DNA from: Cinnamomum chago
Lineage: Eukaryota > Streptophyta > Magnoliopsida > Laurales > Lauraceae
Length of the DNA: 64,000 nt
Direction of reading: 5' to 3'
Assembly: GCA_038049695.1 (NCBI GenBank)
Contig: CP142454.1
Coordinates: forward strand, 13,000,501-13,064,500
Each line of letters opens with the position of its first letter. Position 1 is the stretch's first letter. Positions 1 through 12,558 of the stretch are shown here, piece after piece. The notes under the pieces were generated by a model, which saw only the letters and a list, made by a program, of their open reading frames with translations, was not told where the DNA came from and made no database searches. The translations under genes and the position numbers were made by a program.

Positions 1-1228
1 TGCACATATTAAATATATAAATGTGACGTCCATCGAGAATAACACGTGCATTTGAAAACCAATGGTTACACCGAAATGATTGTTTAGATTTGAGACAGAA
101 TTAACTAGGACCGTAAATGATTAGTAAGTTCCCTCATTGTATTGTATTCTACGTTGGGTCCCAATCTAGTGAGATTGGTATTATTGTTATCCCATTCTCT
201 TGTTATGAAGAGAATTATTGAATTGAATTGAATCCAGAAATGGATTGCTTATTGGAAGGCATTAACTCCTGAGTCTGGCATTACCTAACCATGGTATTAG
301 AACTTTAATTGAGTTCAATGAATTAATAAATGAAACAAATGACTATTCTTACTGCAGTAATTAGATTTAGGGTGTTCCGGAGCTCCGTGGTGATGCTAGT
401 TGTCCCTGGCCCGGACACTAGTAAGTCTCACATATTCCAATAATATCTATGGGTATTGATTGATGCCTTCCATTGGGAAGATGAATCATTCCTTTGAGGG
501 AAGATGATAAATTAAATGAATGAAATTAAATTGAATGAATGAATGAATTAAATGAATAAATGAAGCTATGGTAGTGACCATCTTGTACATGTCTGTTGGT
601 TAACTCTTAAATTGCATATTGTCATTGTAGGAATTATCTAGACTTATCTAAAATGGAAATTGTTACTAAATAGATTTGATGAATTCAATATATGTACTAA
701 CACGTGCTATTACAAGATCTGTTTATACATTGTTGAACTGTCGTGTTCACTAGTGTTATTGATGGCATTACAGGCCCGTTTGCCTTTGCCGGTGCAGCAG
801 CGCCCCCGACGGCAGCGGAGGAGACCACTCCGGTTCCTCGAGGAGGTTTAAATGAATGGGATGGTCGGAAAATCATTTGATACGGGTATTTGAGTGCGAG
901 AAAAGAACTATAACATTTTGAAAGTTATTTTGTATAATCATTTTGAAATGTAATTAATTGTTATTGAATGGTATTTTGGATATGCACCAATTGACAAGCA
1001 AATGATGGAAATGATACATGTATAAAGACTTTATTCTTTTGTATACATATACATCGTGAATTGTCATTGTCAAATATAATTGTTTCCGCAAAAGTTGTGT
1101 ATTCGATAGGTTTAATGAGGATGTTATCCTTTGTGGATTCCGTTTTAACTTCGGTTAACTCGGAGTTTACGGAAGTAAGTATGGACCCATGGCTCGGAGT
1201 TATCGTGATTCGAGCCCGGGTCGTGACA
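1..1228 (+). mobile_element. Probable 3' end of a Ty3/gypsy LTR, cut by the window edge
   Basis: No gene is visible. The stretch ends with GGGTCGTGACA at 1218-1228, the kind of CA-terminated end seen in long plant Tekay/Del-type gypsy LTRs, whose starts often read TGTCACG. It contains a GC-rich patch at 770-850 in otherwise AT-rich sequence, also seen in such LTRs. The 5' boundary lies outside the window, so no target duplication can be tested. It may instead be unrelated intergenic sequence. Confidence 0.35.
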
Positions 1229-4200
1229 TATAGTGCAGATGAAATTAATGGACTCCACATAGCAGCTTCATTTGGAAGGAGGAAGGAAATCCTGATATAA
1301 GAAATCTCGAACATGAGAATTCTGCATTGGTGATAAAATGAGAATTCTTAAAATTCCAAAAGATTTTCAGACTACCAATTTGTTCTTGCATCTTGTTTTA
1401 AACTTGGGTTTTTAAAAGGGCCATCCTTATTTCAGAATCTCCAATCAATTTTTAACCAGCTTACTTATATCATTTCCTTCATTTCACCCAATTCTTCTAC
1501 CATGGTGACCGTAGAGAACTTGCTCTGAATCTGGTAGTGCACTTTCCGCCTCCCATGGCTTATGAGCATGCCAATTCATGTGGTCCAAATTGCAGGCCTT
1601 GTCATGGAAGGTATATAGAAGGAAGCCTTCGTTTTTTGGACTATAATAATCATTAGAGGTCTTTGTCAAATGAAAGGTGAAAAACTAATAGCATTCATCA
1701 ATTAAATTTCTTTTTGAGGTTTAATCAGGTTTTTTTGGAGTAAAACTAATCCCATGATCCCAAGTTCGGAGAGAATCTTGATTCCCTGAGGCCGTTGCTT
1801 ATTTGAAATCCACACTACTAAATATCAATGCCTACCTTTAACCATCATCATGTAAAGTTTGATAAATAGTTACGCTCACCATCAGATTAATTAGTTAAAA
1901 GCACACCATGATGGGCAGAACTTCTTAATGCAGTACTTTTCATGATGAAAAACTAAAATGCAACAGTGATTTCTAGTTATTTGGATTTAAAATAAGGGCT
2001 CTATCGACAAATTTCATTAATGCAGAACTTTTCAAGGTAATTATTTGAGTGTGCTATATATATATATATATATATAAATATATATAGATAGTGTATACAG
2101 AGTTTTACAGTGTTATATATGGGTGAGAATTTGCTATCAGTGGTATATCACCTTTTACTATTACGTAAGATCATCATTATAATCAAAATCTTGTCCCAAT
2201 TATAATGATTTTGGTTACAAAAAAATTCTATTTTCCATAATGATCATTTTGAACCAAATACTCATGTAATACATCTGTCAGCTGATTAACCATAAAAATT
2301 ATTGTAAGACAATCCATCAGTTGAAATTTGAAAGCACGATCACTGAAACATCACTTCAATGTCAAATCTGCACAACTTAAATGCATCACATGATTGTTAT
2401 GTTTCCTTCAACTAGAAGAAAAAAGGTACTGGCTTCCCCAACTTGAATAAATGCTCGTTCATTTACTGTCTGTTGCACTCTCACTCTCAAAAACATTTAA
2501 ATAAATGTGTATACTCTCTCTGCCCTGGAAGTGTGTTTATCTTTGTTGGATGTGTTTATCTTTGTTTATTTAAGGTCAACTTAATGTAACCTTTAAAAGA
2601 TTGGCAAATCTAACAACCCAAAAAGGAATCTTCACCCCCATTGATAAGATCATGAAGTGGGCCACTGAAAAATCACCAACTGATCAAATCATCATTGTGA
2701 TAACTATATATAACCATCAATCCTTGCACGCCCACATCTCTAACTTCCGCTCCATTGATCCACTTGAAAGGGATTTGCTTCCATGCTACCTATGACTTTA
2801 TATGGCAAAGCTTTTATCATCTAGTTCAACCACCATCTCTTTCTTTTGCAAGGGCCCTCATATGATCCTTAATTTTGTGCAACCCACTTGACATGTTCAT
2901 ATGGGGACTATGGGATGCATCCAAAAGTTATATAAACGTGCAGTTGGAAACGGCTCTATGGCATTGTGAGACATGTTGTTCCCCCAGTGGGACCTTGGTT
3001 GATTAGGTGTCAAGAATATTTTTAGAGGGATAAAAGACAAATGTGGAAGAACAGATAGTATCTGGATAGTTTATCTCTTGGGCATCTAATTAATACAAGC
3101 CCATATAACTGCACAAGCTTGCAAATAAGGTGGATGTAACGGGACGGGTTTGGGTCGCAGCGATGGTCCATGCACATTTTTAGGTTTCATGTAAATGGGA
3201 GTGCCATCCAACAAAAAACTTGGTGGAATCTGATCATGTTTGACTAAATTTTCAAACATTGAGTTTCTCTCATTGTTAATCTCAATAGAAAACGGCCTAT
3301 CCATCATCTCCTCTGATTTTTATCAAATGTCCTCGATTCAATTCCCAACATTTCCGATTCCAATGCTTTGTTTGGAACAATAGAGTGAGGATTGAGAAAG
3401 AACAGCCATGGATTTCGGGCTAAGGACAATTAATGCATGCAGTAGAAGCAACCCAAACCCATCTCGATTCAATCAAAACCACTTCAAATTTCAAAACAAA
3501 CTAAACACAAACAAACCAAATCAACCCCTTCAATGTGGAAATCAGGCTTTCACAAACTAAAACAACCATTAAAAAAAAAAAAAAACAAATCCTTATTTCG
3601 GGTGCATCAAGATGCCCACATTGAAAGCGCAATCAAAATCAAGGGTCCCAATTCAGATGGGCCATAGCCTAGGTCATGCTGATCTAGGTGAAATCAAATG
3701 GTTAAAGCCATCCCAGAAGCACATTTTATTTGATGGTGATGATCAAAATGATTGGAGCAGCAAGCATTCACTTGTCACCTAAAACAATGAAGCAAAATAG
3801 ATATAAGAAGGGCCTCGAGGACAGAGGAAGAAAGACAAATAAAATCAAATCATGGTGAAACAAACCCAATGAATAGGTAATTAATTAGTTTCATCAGCAT
3901 GGGTAAAGGTGCTATGGTTAAATTACGCCCGTGGGACAGGGTTTAGAAACTTCCTTGCTCAGACAAGAATCTTACACGCAGTTCGAGCCGAGCCGAGTTG
4001 AGTTGAGATGACAAAGCCCAACTCAAATCACACAAATCAATGAGAGTATCTTTTTTAAAATTTGTGGTTTATCTTTTTAAAATTCTTCTTGTTAACTTCT
4101 CTATTGGCAGGTGAGTGTTCCAGTGGCAAGAGGACCCAGCTCTTCAGCCAAGGAGTCTGAGAATATATGGATAAGATGAAATTAGGGTCTATTCGGCAAG

Positions 4201-6771
4201 CCTGATCCATTTTAAATAGAGGTGAATCAGTTTAAGGAGATCCTATGCTAAGTGGGCCCCACATTTTGATCCATTTGCGTGGACCATAAAGTAGGGACCC
4301 ACTTGATAGTCATGGATTCCGGGGTTGGCATTCATATGAATGGATTGGATTGTTAGATCGACTGTGCACTTGTTTTCGACTGTAAAAACTTATTATCCGT
4401 GGATCAAGTGGTTAGGATGATAATTTAAACATCCATCAACATATATAGGGCCGCGACAGTAGGTGGAATCTAGAGCTTGAGGTGAGCCCCATGAGCATTA
4501 AGGCGAGCGCCAATATTCAACAGAGGATCTGTTCATTTTGATCTATTTAAAATAGAGTTGTTTCAATTGGACCTTTATATACCTACACTCTTTCCCTCAA
4601 GGAGGGTTTTCATGTCCTTAGTTGGCCACAGTCAAGCCAAATTGAGTCAAGTAATGGTGCTGCTCAATGTCACAAATATTGTTAACAATCTTTTGGAAAT
4701 ATCATGTGATATTATATGCAGCAAAAATATTTTGTTAATCTCATGATCTTTTGAAGATATTTTTAGCACTGAAGATATCACAAAAATCATAACTTATATT
4801 AGAACAATTTTATTTTTATTTATTATTGTAATTTTTAAATTTTGATTTATTTTCTGCAGCTTTTCCCAATATATCCTGCTGAAACCTCCAAATTTAAAAA
4901 ACGCCCAATATTTCCCTAATCTAATAATTTATTGAAAACAATATTTGACAATCATGATGAGTAGATATTAAGATCCAGTTGGATGTACATAAAATAGCCT
5001 TGTGCTAATATTATGGCGGAGTAGATGGCTAATCGTGTCAGGTGAGGAACTTGGATTTTCTGGGAGCTTGTTCGATTAGGGTATGTAGGATGGGATGATT
5101 CATATTTACGGATCACTAATTACATGATTGTAATTGCTCTTTATAATTTACAAGTAGCGCGTGTTAGTCCACCGATAGCTAAATGGTGAAGCAACTTTAT
5201 GTCCATGGAAACAACCAGGAATCGATCTCCACTATCATTGACACCTACATGCTTGTGAGCAGATGCATTGAAATGTAAATGATACATTCCTTTGGTGAAA
5301 GTTATCTGTTGGTTTATTTTGGTCTTTTTGTAATTTAATAACAATTATAAACAGTAAAATATATAAATCTTCAGTTTAGACTATTCTTAAATAAAACAGA
5401 AAGTGATTCAGATGAAAGGTTGGACTAGATGATAGAAAATTCAGCATCAATCATGGCCAAAACCATTGTGTATAGAGCGCAATGCAACTTTGTTTAAGCC
5501 GCATTTTAAAACTATGATACATTATTGCATACGCATAAAGTGATCTTAATGTGGTTATCTTCCATTCATGACCATAGTTGTCTCTCAAGTTAATGCCTAG
5601 TCTTTGAGGTCCAAGTTAATGCCTAGTGTTTTAAGTCTCTCAAGTTAATGCCTAGTCTTTGAGGTCCAAGTTATCACTCAGGAAAATGGAGCTTGACTTG
5701 GCAAGTCATGTTCCATAGTAAACTTGTTTTATCACGCCACAAGGAATGGTGGGGAGTCATTCGTTGATTTTTACTTTGACCACCCACTTTAAAAATTCCA
5801 AATCACTAAGCTTGCAAGGTTAAATGGTCCAAGTTATTGTCGATAGCATATCATCCAAACTTTGGGGGATTGACTTGGACGGTTGGACATAATTTTTAGC
5901 TGTCCAATTGATTGCAACCATGTGAAAAATGCTGATATTCCGATAGTATGAGTTGGCATGCACATGGGCCACCTTTATGGTCCATGAAAGATGCCGTCCA
6001 ATTTGTGGTCCACATGGTAATGCTTTGTGTGTGGAAGACTCAACTCAAAGCAAGTCTATAATTCAAAGACACAAAACTGGCCACTCCAACTAACAACTGG
6101 CCCTTGAAAAGGTGACACATGACTTCCCACTTATTTAACTACTTCATAGTCGTTGAATTCTCTAATGTTTAATCCATTACAAAAACAGAAACAGACGCGA
6201 AATTTGTCCTCACTAGAGCCAACTAGGTTATTTTAATGGGTCATTTACTAAAAGTGGGATGCTCTGAACGTTGTAAATTCATGATATTGAGGTTTAAATT
6301 TATTCTCATGGAACTATGATCGTGTAAGGGGTGGATCCCTCACATTTAGGATGTTCACGTTGGACAGGATGTGAGGGTTCATCCTTGCTTTCATAGTACT
6401 GTGAGAGTTAATTACTCTCGTGCATTCAATTTGGCGGTGAGAACAACTCTTATTAATGAACGATTTGAATCTCACTCCCATGCACTCGATTTGGCGGTGA
6501 GAACAACTACTATTAATGAAAGATTACAAAATATATCATGAAAGGGGATGTCGTTGATTTTGAAATATTCGAACATAATAGGTAGGCCACACTGTAGAGC
6601 TCTACACATGACAAGCGGAAGGTTGTGGGAGACAACCAGGCCATCCGGACACAACAACAATGCGCCCTGAAATCATCTTCCATTACTGCCCTTGGGTCGG
6701 TCTGAGATCATCCACAAAATCCAATAGTGATTTCTTACTCACACAAGCACTTGCAGAATGCACTCATGCAA
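1229..6771. other. Intergenic DNA, no gene recognised
   Basis: All open frames are short and show no family resemblance or coding bias. The stretch holds a (TA)n tract at about 2055-2089, a poly-A run near 3571, a direct repeat of about 57 bp at 5581-5672 built around AGTTAATGCCTAG, and a 60-bp direct repeat at about 6421-6520 around TTTGGCGGTGAGAACAACT. Old transposon debris is likely but I could not delimit an element. Confidence 0.5.
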
Positions 6772-6787
6772 ACGCGCGCGCGCGCGC

Positions 6788-6834
<47 letters not shown>

Positions 6835-6836
6835 CA
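6772..6836. repeat. Compound microsatellite (CG)n(TG)n(AG)n
   Basis: Three contiguous dinucleotide tracts follow one another: alternating CG, then TG, then AG with one GG interruption. The tract lies just downstream of the stop codon of the minus-strand OVATE gene, so it would fall in or just past its 3' UTR. The alternating purine-pyrimidine CG/TG part is the class of sequence able to adopt Z-DNA. Confidence 0.95.
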
Positions 6837-6891
6837 AAGTAGCTAACAATATTGATATTTCTCTATCATATTACCTGATATTATACATACA

Positions 6892-7545
6892 CTACTCTTC
6901 TGTTTTATTAATCTCCAAGAAAGACCCATTTACCTCCTTACTCTCCTCAATCAAAGAACAAGAAGAAGAAGAAGAAGGTGGAGAAAGGATCCCCACCAAC
7001 AAATCAACAAAAGCACCTACAATAAACCTATGAGTATTCTTCCCATTCACCCTCAAATACCACATGAACAGCTCCTCGAGACACTCCCAATCCTTCAACC
7101 CATGAGCCTCCACCATCTCCTCCATCGACACCCGAAAATCCACGTAAGGGTCCTCAGACTCCATGGCTAAAGCCACGCTCTCTTTGAATGGAACCCCACC
7201 TTCCTTCACCTCCTCCAAGATCGATTTTGTGTCGCCGGGCTCGAAGAAGAACCTCTCAGATCGCAGCCCACGAAGGACTGACTCAGTAAACTCGGCCACC
7301 GACTCATCTGATGCAGTCGAGAAGCTAGCCGACTCGGACGAGTTGGTGAACCATGAATCGGGTGTTGTGATGGGATCGGCGACGTCCAAGTAGACCGAGT
7401 TGACGGTCTTGTACGTGTCGTCGTGGTGGGTGGCTCGGAAGGACTCCGTCCTTGGGTGCCTGCAGGAAGGCCATGGCCACGGTGTATTGGTTTCTCTGTG
7501 CTTGAAGAGGGATGTGAAGGTGGTCTTCTTCTTCTTTATGGGCAT
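6892..7545 (-). CDS. OVATE family protein (OFP13/15/16/18-like transcriptional repressor)
   Basis: A single-exon gene of 217 residues. Known role of the family: small nuclear plant transcriptional repressors that bind KNOX and BELL homeodomain proteins and affect organ shape and secondary wall formation. Seen here: a basic N-terminus (MPIKKKK), the subgroup motif WPSCRHPRTESFR at residues 25-37, an acidic Ser-rich middle, and the C-terminal OVATE domain at about 120-186. That domain contains DPYVDFRVSMEEMV, the central LEELFMWYLRVN, and HRFIVGAFVDLL. A Ser-rich tail follows. The frame is open for 45 more codons upstream, but I chose the internal Met because it gives the family-typical MPxKKK start and the upstream residues resemble nothing. 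No intron is needed, as is usual in this family. The domain assignment is firm; which OFP it is orthologous to is not. Confidence 0.9.
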   Translation of the reverse strand: MPIKKKKTTFTSLFKHRETNTPWPWPSCRHPRTESFRATHHDDTYKTVNSVYLDVADPITTPDSWFTNSSESASFSTASDESVAEFTESVLRGLRSERFFFEPGDTKSILEEVKEGGVPFKESVALAMESEDPYVDFRVSMEEMVEAHGLKDWECLEELFMWYLRVNGKNTHRFIVGAFVDLLVGILSPPSSSSSCSLIEESKEVNGSFLEINKTEE

Positions 7546-7680
7546 TTGGTTTGTGAGAGGTAAAGAGAAAGTGGGTTTGGGGTAAGAGCTGTGGAAGAGA
7601 AGAGTAATGGACAGACTCTTGTTCTGTGACATAAATGTAATTGGCAGGGAAGGAGGTGGGATCTTAAAGGGAGGGTGCAA

Positions 7681-9138
7681 CGAGGACAGGACGGGTTAAG
7701 ATTGGTGAGCAGTTGGTTCGATCATGTGTGTTTGTTAAAGGAGGGTTTGGGGAATTTATTGTTATTCAATACACTACACCCCTATTGAATTATATTATTA
7801 ATTTATGGACTGAGGTGTTTGACAAAACAGGAGATTCAAAATTCACCCTCTTATTTATTTCTTCACTCACTTATTTTATTTCCTTTGTTAATTGTGCACC
7901 TGCAATTTGTCCATCACAGTGGTAAGATGATGTGTCCTTGTCATGAGATGGGTCAAGGTTTAAACATTAATATTTATTTTTAAAAATAAAAAAGCTTGTG
8001 GTAAAGGCATTTGTGTCAATCAAGCTTCAGCCCAAGTGATGAGGCATCTCTCTATCCACAAAAACAATCAGAGATCCATCCAATATTATTACCCAAACTT
8101 GTGAAGGAGATCACTGGTAACTGGGAGGAGGAAGCCCACAAAATGGGAACCAAGGTCGATCTCTATGTAGCCATGTTACAATCAAGGCTGCCAATCGACC
8201 GAGCAAGCCAGCAACTCAGCAAGTTAAGGATACGAGGGTTAAGTAGAGTGTTTGAATTCAAAGATATATACCCCCCATGTAGGAAAAAAAAGTTCAAATT
8301 AAGATGTCTGGAAAGAATTAAGAGGGAGAAGTTGTGGAGATAATTTTATGAGTATGCTTAAGTTAACATTCCAAAATATATTATCCAAGACAGAGGATGC
8401 TAAAACATATCTTTTTAATACGCATCTACATTAAGTTAATTTAACCTGGATCCTCATGTCAAAACACAAACTTCAGTGACGTGGATTTGGAATTTTTTGA
8501 ATCCTACATGCATGGATCTGTTTTCCAAATGGAAGCTTCACACATTATGCATGGACGCTTCACACCTAGGGCAAGAGTACATGAGTCCGGATCCTTTCCA
8601 GCATAAACTTAGAAGAGAGACAAAAAGAAATAACTGAAAAAGTATTTTTTTAATTAGCAGCAAAAAAAAAAAAAGAATCCGCTTTAAGCAATTGCTTATG
8701 GTTTTCCAACTGTTTTAGCTGCGGAAAACAATTTCTGCTGCTAAAAATGACACTAAGATGATTTTTAGAATTGATCTTTTCTTTATAGTGAATTCATATA
8801 ATAACCAAAACCCCCGAAACAACCCCCGATACTTTTTACATTGCCGCCCTAAGATTTTATTTTTCTATTTTCTCAATATGAATTTGTACACGTTCCCATT
8901 ATGTGACGAACTGAAGCTGAAAAGGTTTCCCATCCTAAATAGGCAATTTTACCTTTCACTTGAAAGGGGATATCACTCTCGGTGTGCCATGCGCCACCTG
9001 CAGGTGCACTTCCCTGACGCATTGAAGGGGTGCCAGTTGCGGTTGACTTATTATTGTCATTTTGAGTGGATTTTTAACTCTTATTTCAGGGCCTCTTCAG
9101 TCTTGACCCGACGTTTTCCATGGTCTACACTCATCCCT

Positions 9139-9174
<36 letters not shown>
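7681..9174. other. Upstream region of the OVATE gene and intergenic DNA
   Basis: This contains the presumed OVATE promoter (minus strand, from 7546 upward), but no clear TATA box is visible near it. Short plus-strand open frames at 8011-8343 and 8758-9351 have no recognisable domain; the second runs into a (TA)n tract and a MITE, so it is not a gene. The region ends in a CT-rich and then (TA)n tract at about 9140-9174. Confidence 0.45.
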
Positions 9175-9360
9175 AGGGAGGTTTCAAGTACATCCATCCC
9201 TCACCATAGGGTGATGGACATTTCTATAATTGGGCATTTTCAAGTACAAAAGTTACTTTTTCAAGTACGTAGGGTGAGGTATACTTCCTTGTCTTCATGT
9301 GCAAAAATGAGAAGTATCTCTTACCCTATGGTGATGGATAAATGCACTTGAAACTTTCCC
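9175..9360. mobile_element. TA-tract-associated MITE, copy 1
   Basis: About 186 bp with imperfect terminal inverted repeats: GGGAGGTTTCAAGTACATCC at the left and its counterpart ending GCACTTGAAACTTTCCC at the right. Inside each end lies a short palindrome of the form CCTCACCATAGGGTGA. Both ends abut (TA)n tracts. It matches the copies at 16160-16344 and 16378-16556. No coding capacity. Confidence 0.8.
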
Positions 9361-12300
9361 ATATATATATATATATTTATTGAGAATAACACTTGGCTCA
9401 GGTCAAGGAGTCTCGAGTCCATCAGTCATTATATATAGCATTACAATAAGATCTTATATCTAGATCCCAATTTCTATTGGATCCGAAAAAATATATTCCA
9501 TACTTGTTTGGAACTTGTTCGGAATTGAAGACCTCTGATACTCGGATAATCAAATACCCATTTGTAACTTTGGGACAAAAACATTATGAAATGCACCCAT
9601 GAGAGCGGGTTTTGTTGTCTTGGTTTTCCACCCATCTTAGATGTTGCCATCTCTAATTGTCAAACGTGTGATATGAAGTCATAAAATGAATGCATTACAT
9701 TGTAAGACGAGTTCCATTGTAATTATCATTCATTTGATTCTGAAAGGGGCTATGGGCCAGATGGTTAATTATGGCCAATATTGTCCTCCCCCTCAAATGA
9801 AATCCTGAGTCCGCGCTGGTCGAATCAGACCATAGGTGATCAGCTAATGCACTAGTCCCCTGTAGATCTAGTGAGCCCACAAATATGGCATGTCTTTTCT
9901 GATTAAAAAAAAAAAAACCCTCCATAAGATTTTCACAGGCAACACTATTAGCGGATCCAATGAGTAGGTGAAAATCGTGATATGATAAAACTGAAACTGC
10001 AGCAGTTCACGCACTCCAGGGTGCATTTAAGAGGAGGAGGGATAGAGACATGAGAGAGACCCCACATTTATTGCTCGACCTCTCCTCTTAGAATTCCCTT
10101 TTCTTTCTTCCTCTCCTCTTTTTACTGATCACATTAATGGCTGGCATCGATGGGGATCCAAGAATTTTCAAATTTGAGAGACTAACTCTTTACAGAACAT
10201 GGTGGTTCGTACTAAAACACACATAACAGTGACTGATGGATATAGGTAATTATTGAATCTATAGGTAAATAGAGCAAGAAATAGTTTCATATCCCATTAT
10301 ATATGGAGCCGATCGAAAATAACTGCAAATCTGGCTTATAGATATTGTTTTATGCTTTCTCTATTTTTTGATGCACAGCTGGTCGGTCACCTGATAGGGG
10401 TATTGGCTGCCTCTTTTTTTGTGTGTGTGTGTAATGGATCTTCTTCTTGTCTTTTTTGGAAGGTTTAATATAGTCTTACCTCCAAATAGTTGGTTGATTC
10501 TTACATTGCAAAATAGATTGATGAATTCTATCCAAGGACCAGTTTGTTTGTATGGAATATTTGACTATACACAAGAATTCTTGCCAAATGAGTTCTAAGC
10601 AAAATAATGAATAAAGAGGTGTGAGATGAAGAATATAAGGTTGAGATATGTAGGTGGTTATCACCAACCCACATCAAATAAGGAAACGTGTCATATGTCC
10701 CATTTAAACAAGGACAAGTCTAATGCAAACAGGATTTGAATAACTAGGGGGAATTGAGGATTCATTTTCTGAATCTCCAACTGATTCTTTTTTCATTGAA
10801 AGGAGATGGAACTAAGAAATTGGCCGGTGGCAGCCAAAGTAAGTCTACTACTTGGATGGGTAGAGTTCATTTCCTATGGTGATGCAATAAGGTTAACAAA
10901 ATGTTTTGCCGTAACATATGACTACTACAATAACCGGTGTTAGGCACGGGCATGCCTTCATGCTATATTCATAGAAACAAATATAAAAAAATAAATTTGT
11001 ATAAATTAAAAACTTGACTCAAGATAGAGTAACATAAGAATGACATACCAAGCTTTTGACTCACATTGGGTAATGTAAAATGGAGCAGTCTAATAGAAAA
11101 GTAGTCTTGCTAATGTCCATGATAGAAATTGATATTTATATATTGGTGTTGAGTCGATGTTCAGCAGTCAATCAAGACAAGTTGTTGTAGAAAGATAAAA
11201 AAGAGAACTTGAACAGTGGAAAAGCAAGATAGGGGAGGTTGCATGAGACAGATAAAAAGGGAGTTGCATACGTGGTTACATGAGATAAAGCTAAGGGAAG
11301 TGAATAGGCGGGGAAAGGACGTGCAAAGTATGAGCAAATTTGGGAAAATGGTAGTTTCAAAATCAAAGCTACCTGTCAAAATCCAATCCAAAAACCCTTT
11401 AGCTTAATATAGTATAAATTATAATGTCTCCCTCTTTATAGCCAAACACAAAATTGTTTCACTTTTACACATGATTAACATTTCTTATTCCCGTAATTCA
11501 TCGACATGGGAGGAGGGAAAGTGGGAAAGAAAGCTCTTAACTCCTACCAACTTCAGGGAGTTTTTCTTTTATGTGATTTAAATCACAAAAAAGTATAATA
11601 TCAATTAGTTCATCTTCCAAAATTACCATTTCCTGGACTATTTCATATGCCACTTAAAACATTATTATAAAAGTAATAGAAATACACCATCCTCATGAGG
11701 TCCAACTCTCAGTTAGAAGCAAGAACTCACCAATTACCTTATGATTCTTACCATTTTAAGTCGTTCTAAATCTCACTGTTATGGGCATATTTGTTTGCAT
11801 GTGAGAGGTGGAGTGAAATAAAATAAAAGATCAAATCAAGAGAAAAAAAAGAGGAACAATTAATGAGGTTGAAAGTAAAGACACAAAATGATAATAAAAA
11901 ATCTAATATTAAGAGGCACTAAATGACAAAAAAGGCACCTTGAGTTACCTGTGGCCTAAAAATGTGATAAGAACTTTAAGAATATGGAAGACTTCCTCAT
12001 ATTAGAGTCTGAGAGTTTTTTGAGAGTGAGGTCCACCCTCAATGATCACAAATAGGGTTGCAAAATGGGTATTAGATTATTCAATTACCTGAAAGTTCTG
12101 ACACGAGAAAAAAAAATGTGTCTGGGACCTATTTTAGGTTCCGATTCATTAACGGGTCCGGGTTCGGAACCCAATTTAGATTTCAATTGATAAATGAGTC
12201 CGGTTCTGGGTCCATATAGGTTCCAACTTGTAGACCCAAGACCCAAGACCCAAGATATAAGTCTTTAATGCAAGCTATACATCAAAATAAACTTTGTTTT

Positions 12301-12558
12301 AGACATTTTTGTATATAACTATGGAGATAATTTTTTCTCTTCATTTGTCTCGAGCCTTTATCTGTTGTTCTTCGAGGCCCCAAGTAAGCCACTCTGCCTC
12401 AGCCATCACCATGTTCCATTCAAAATGGGGCCCACTAAATTAATAGTTCTCATTACCTGCCGGTGACCTCCAGGCAAATGGCATGTATTCTTCTGGAATA
12501 CAGATTTGATAAGTCTGATAAGTTCCAATAATATATATATATATATATATATATAAAA
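9361..12558. other. Intergenic DNA with a probable decayed hAT-type remnant
   Basis: No gene is recognised. At about 12054-12245 a segment opens with TAGGGTTGCAAAATGGG and is filled with GGGTCC/GGTTCC motifs like those in the intact hAT MITE at 15134-15755. No matching right end or target duplication is visible, so it is probably a decayed relative. A (TA)n tract at about 12530-12554 borders the next element. Confidence 0.4.

Noticed and set aside
8011..8343. 110-codon plus-strand frame
   Set aside because: Lacks a proper ATG start, shows no domain, and no splice or promoter context supports it.
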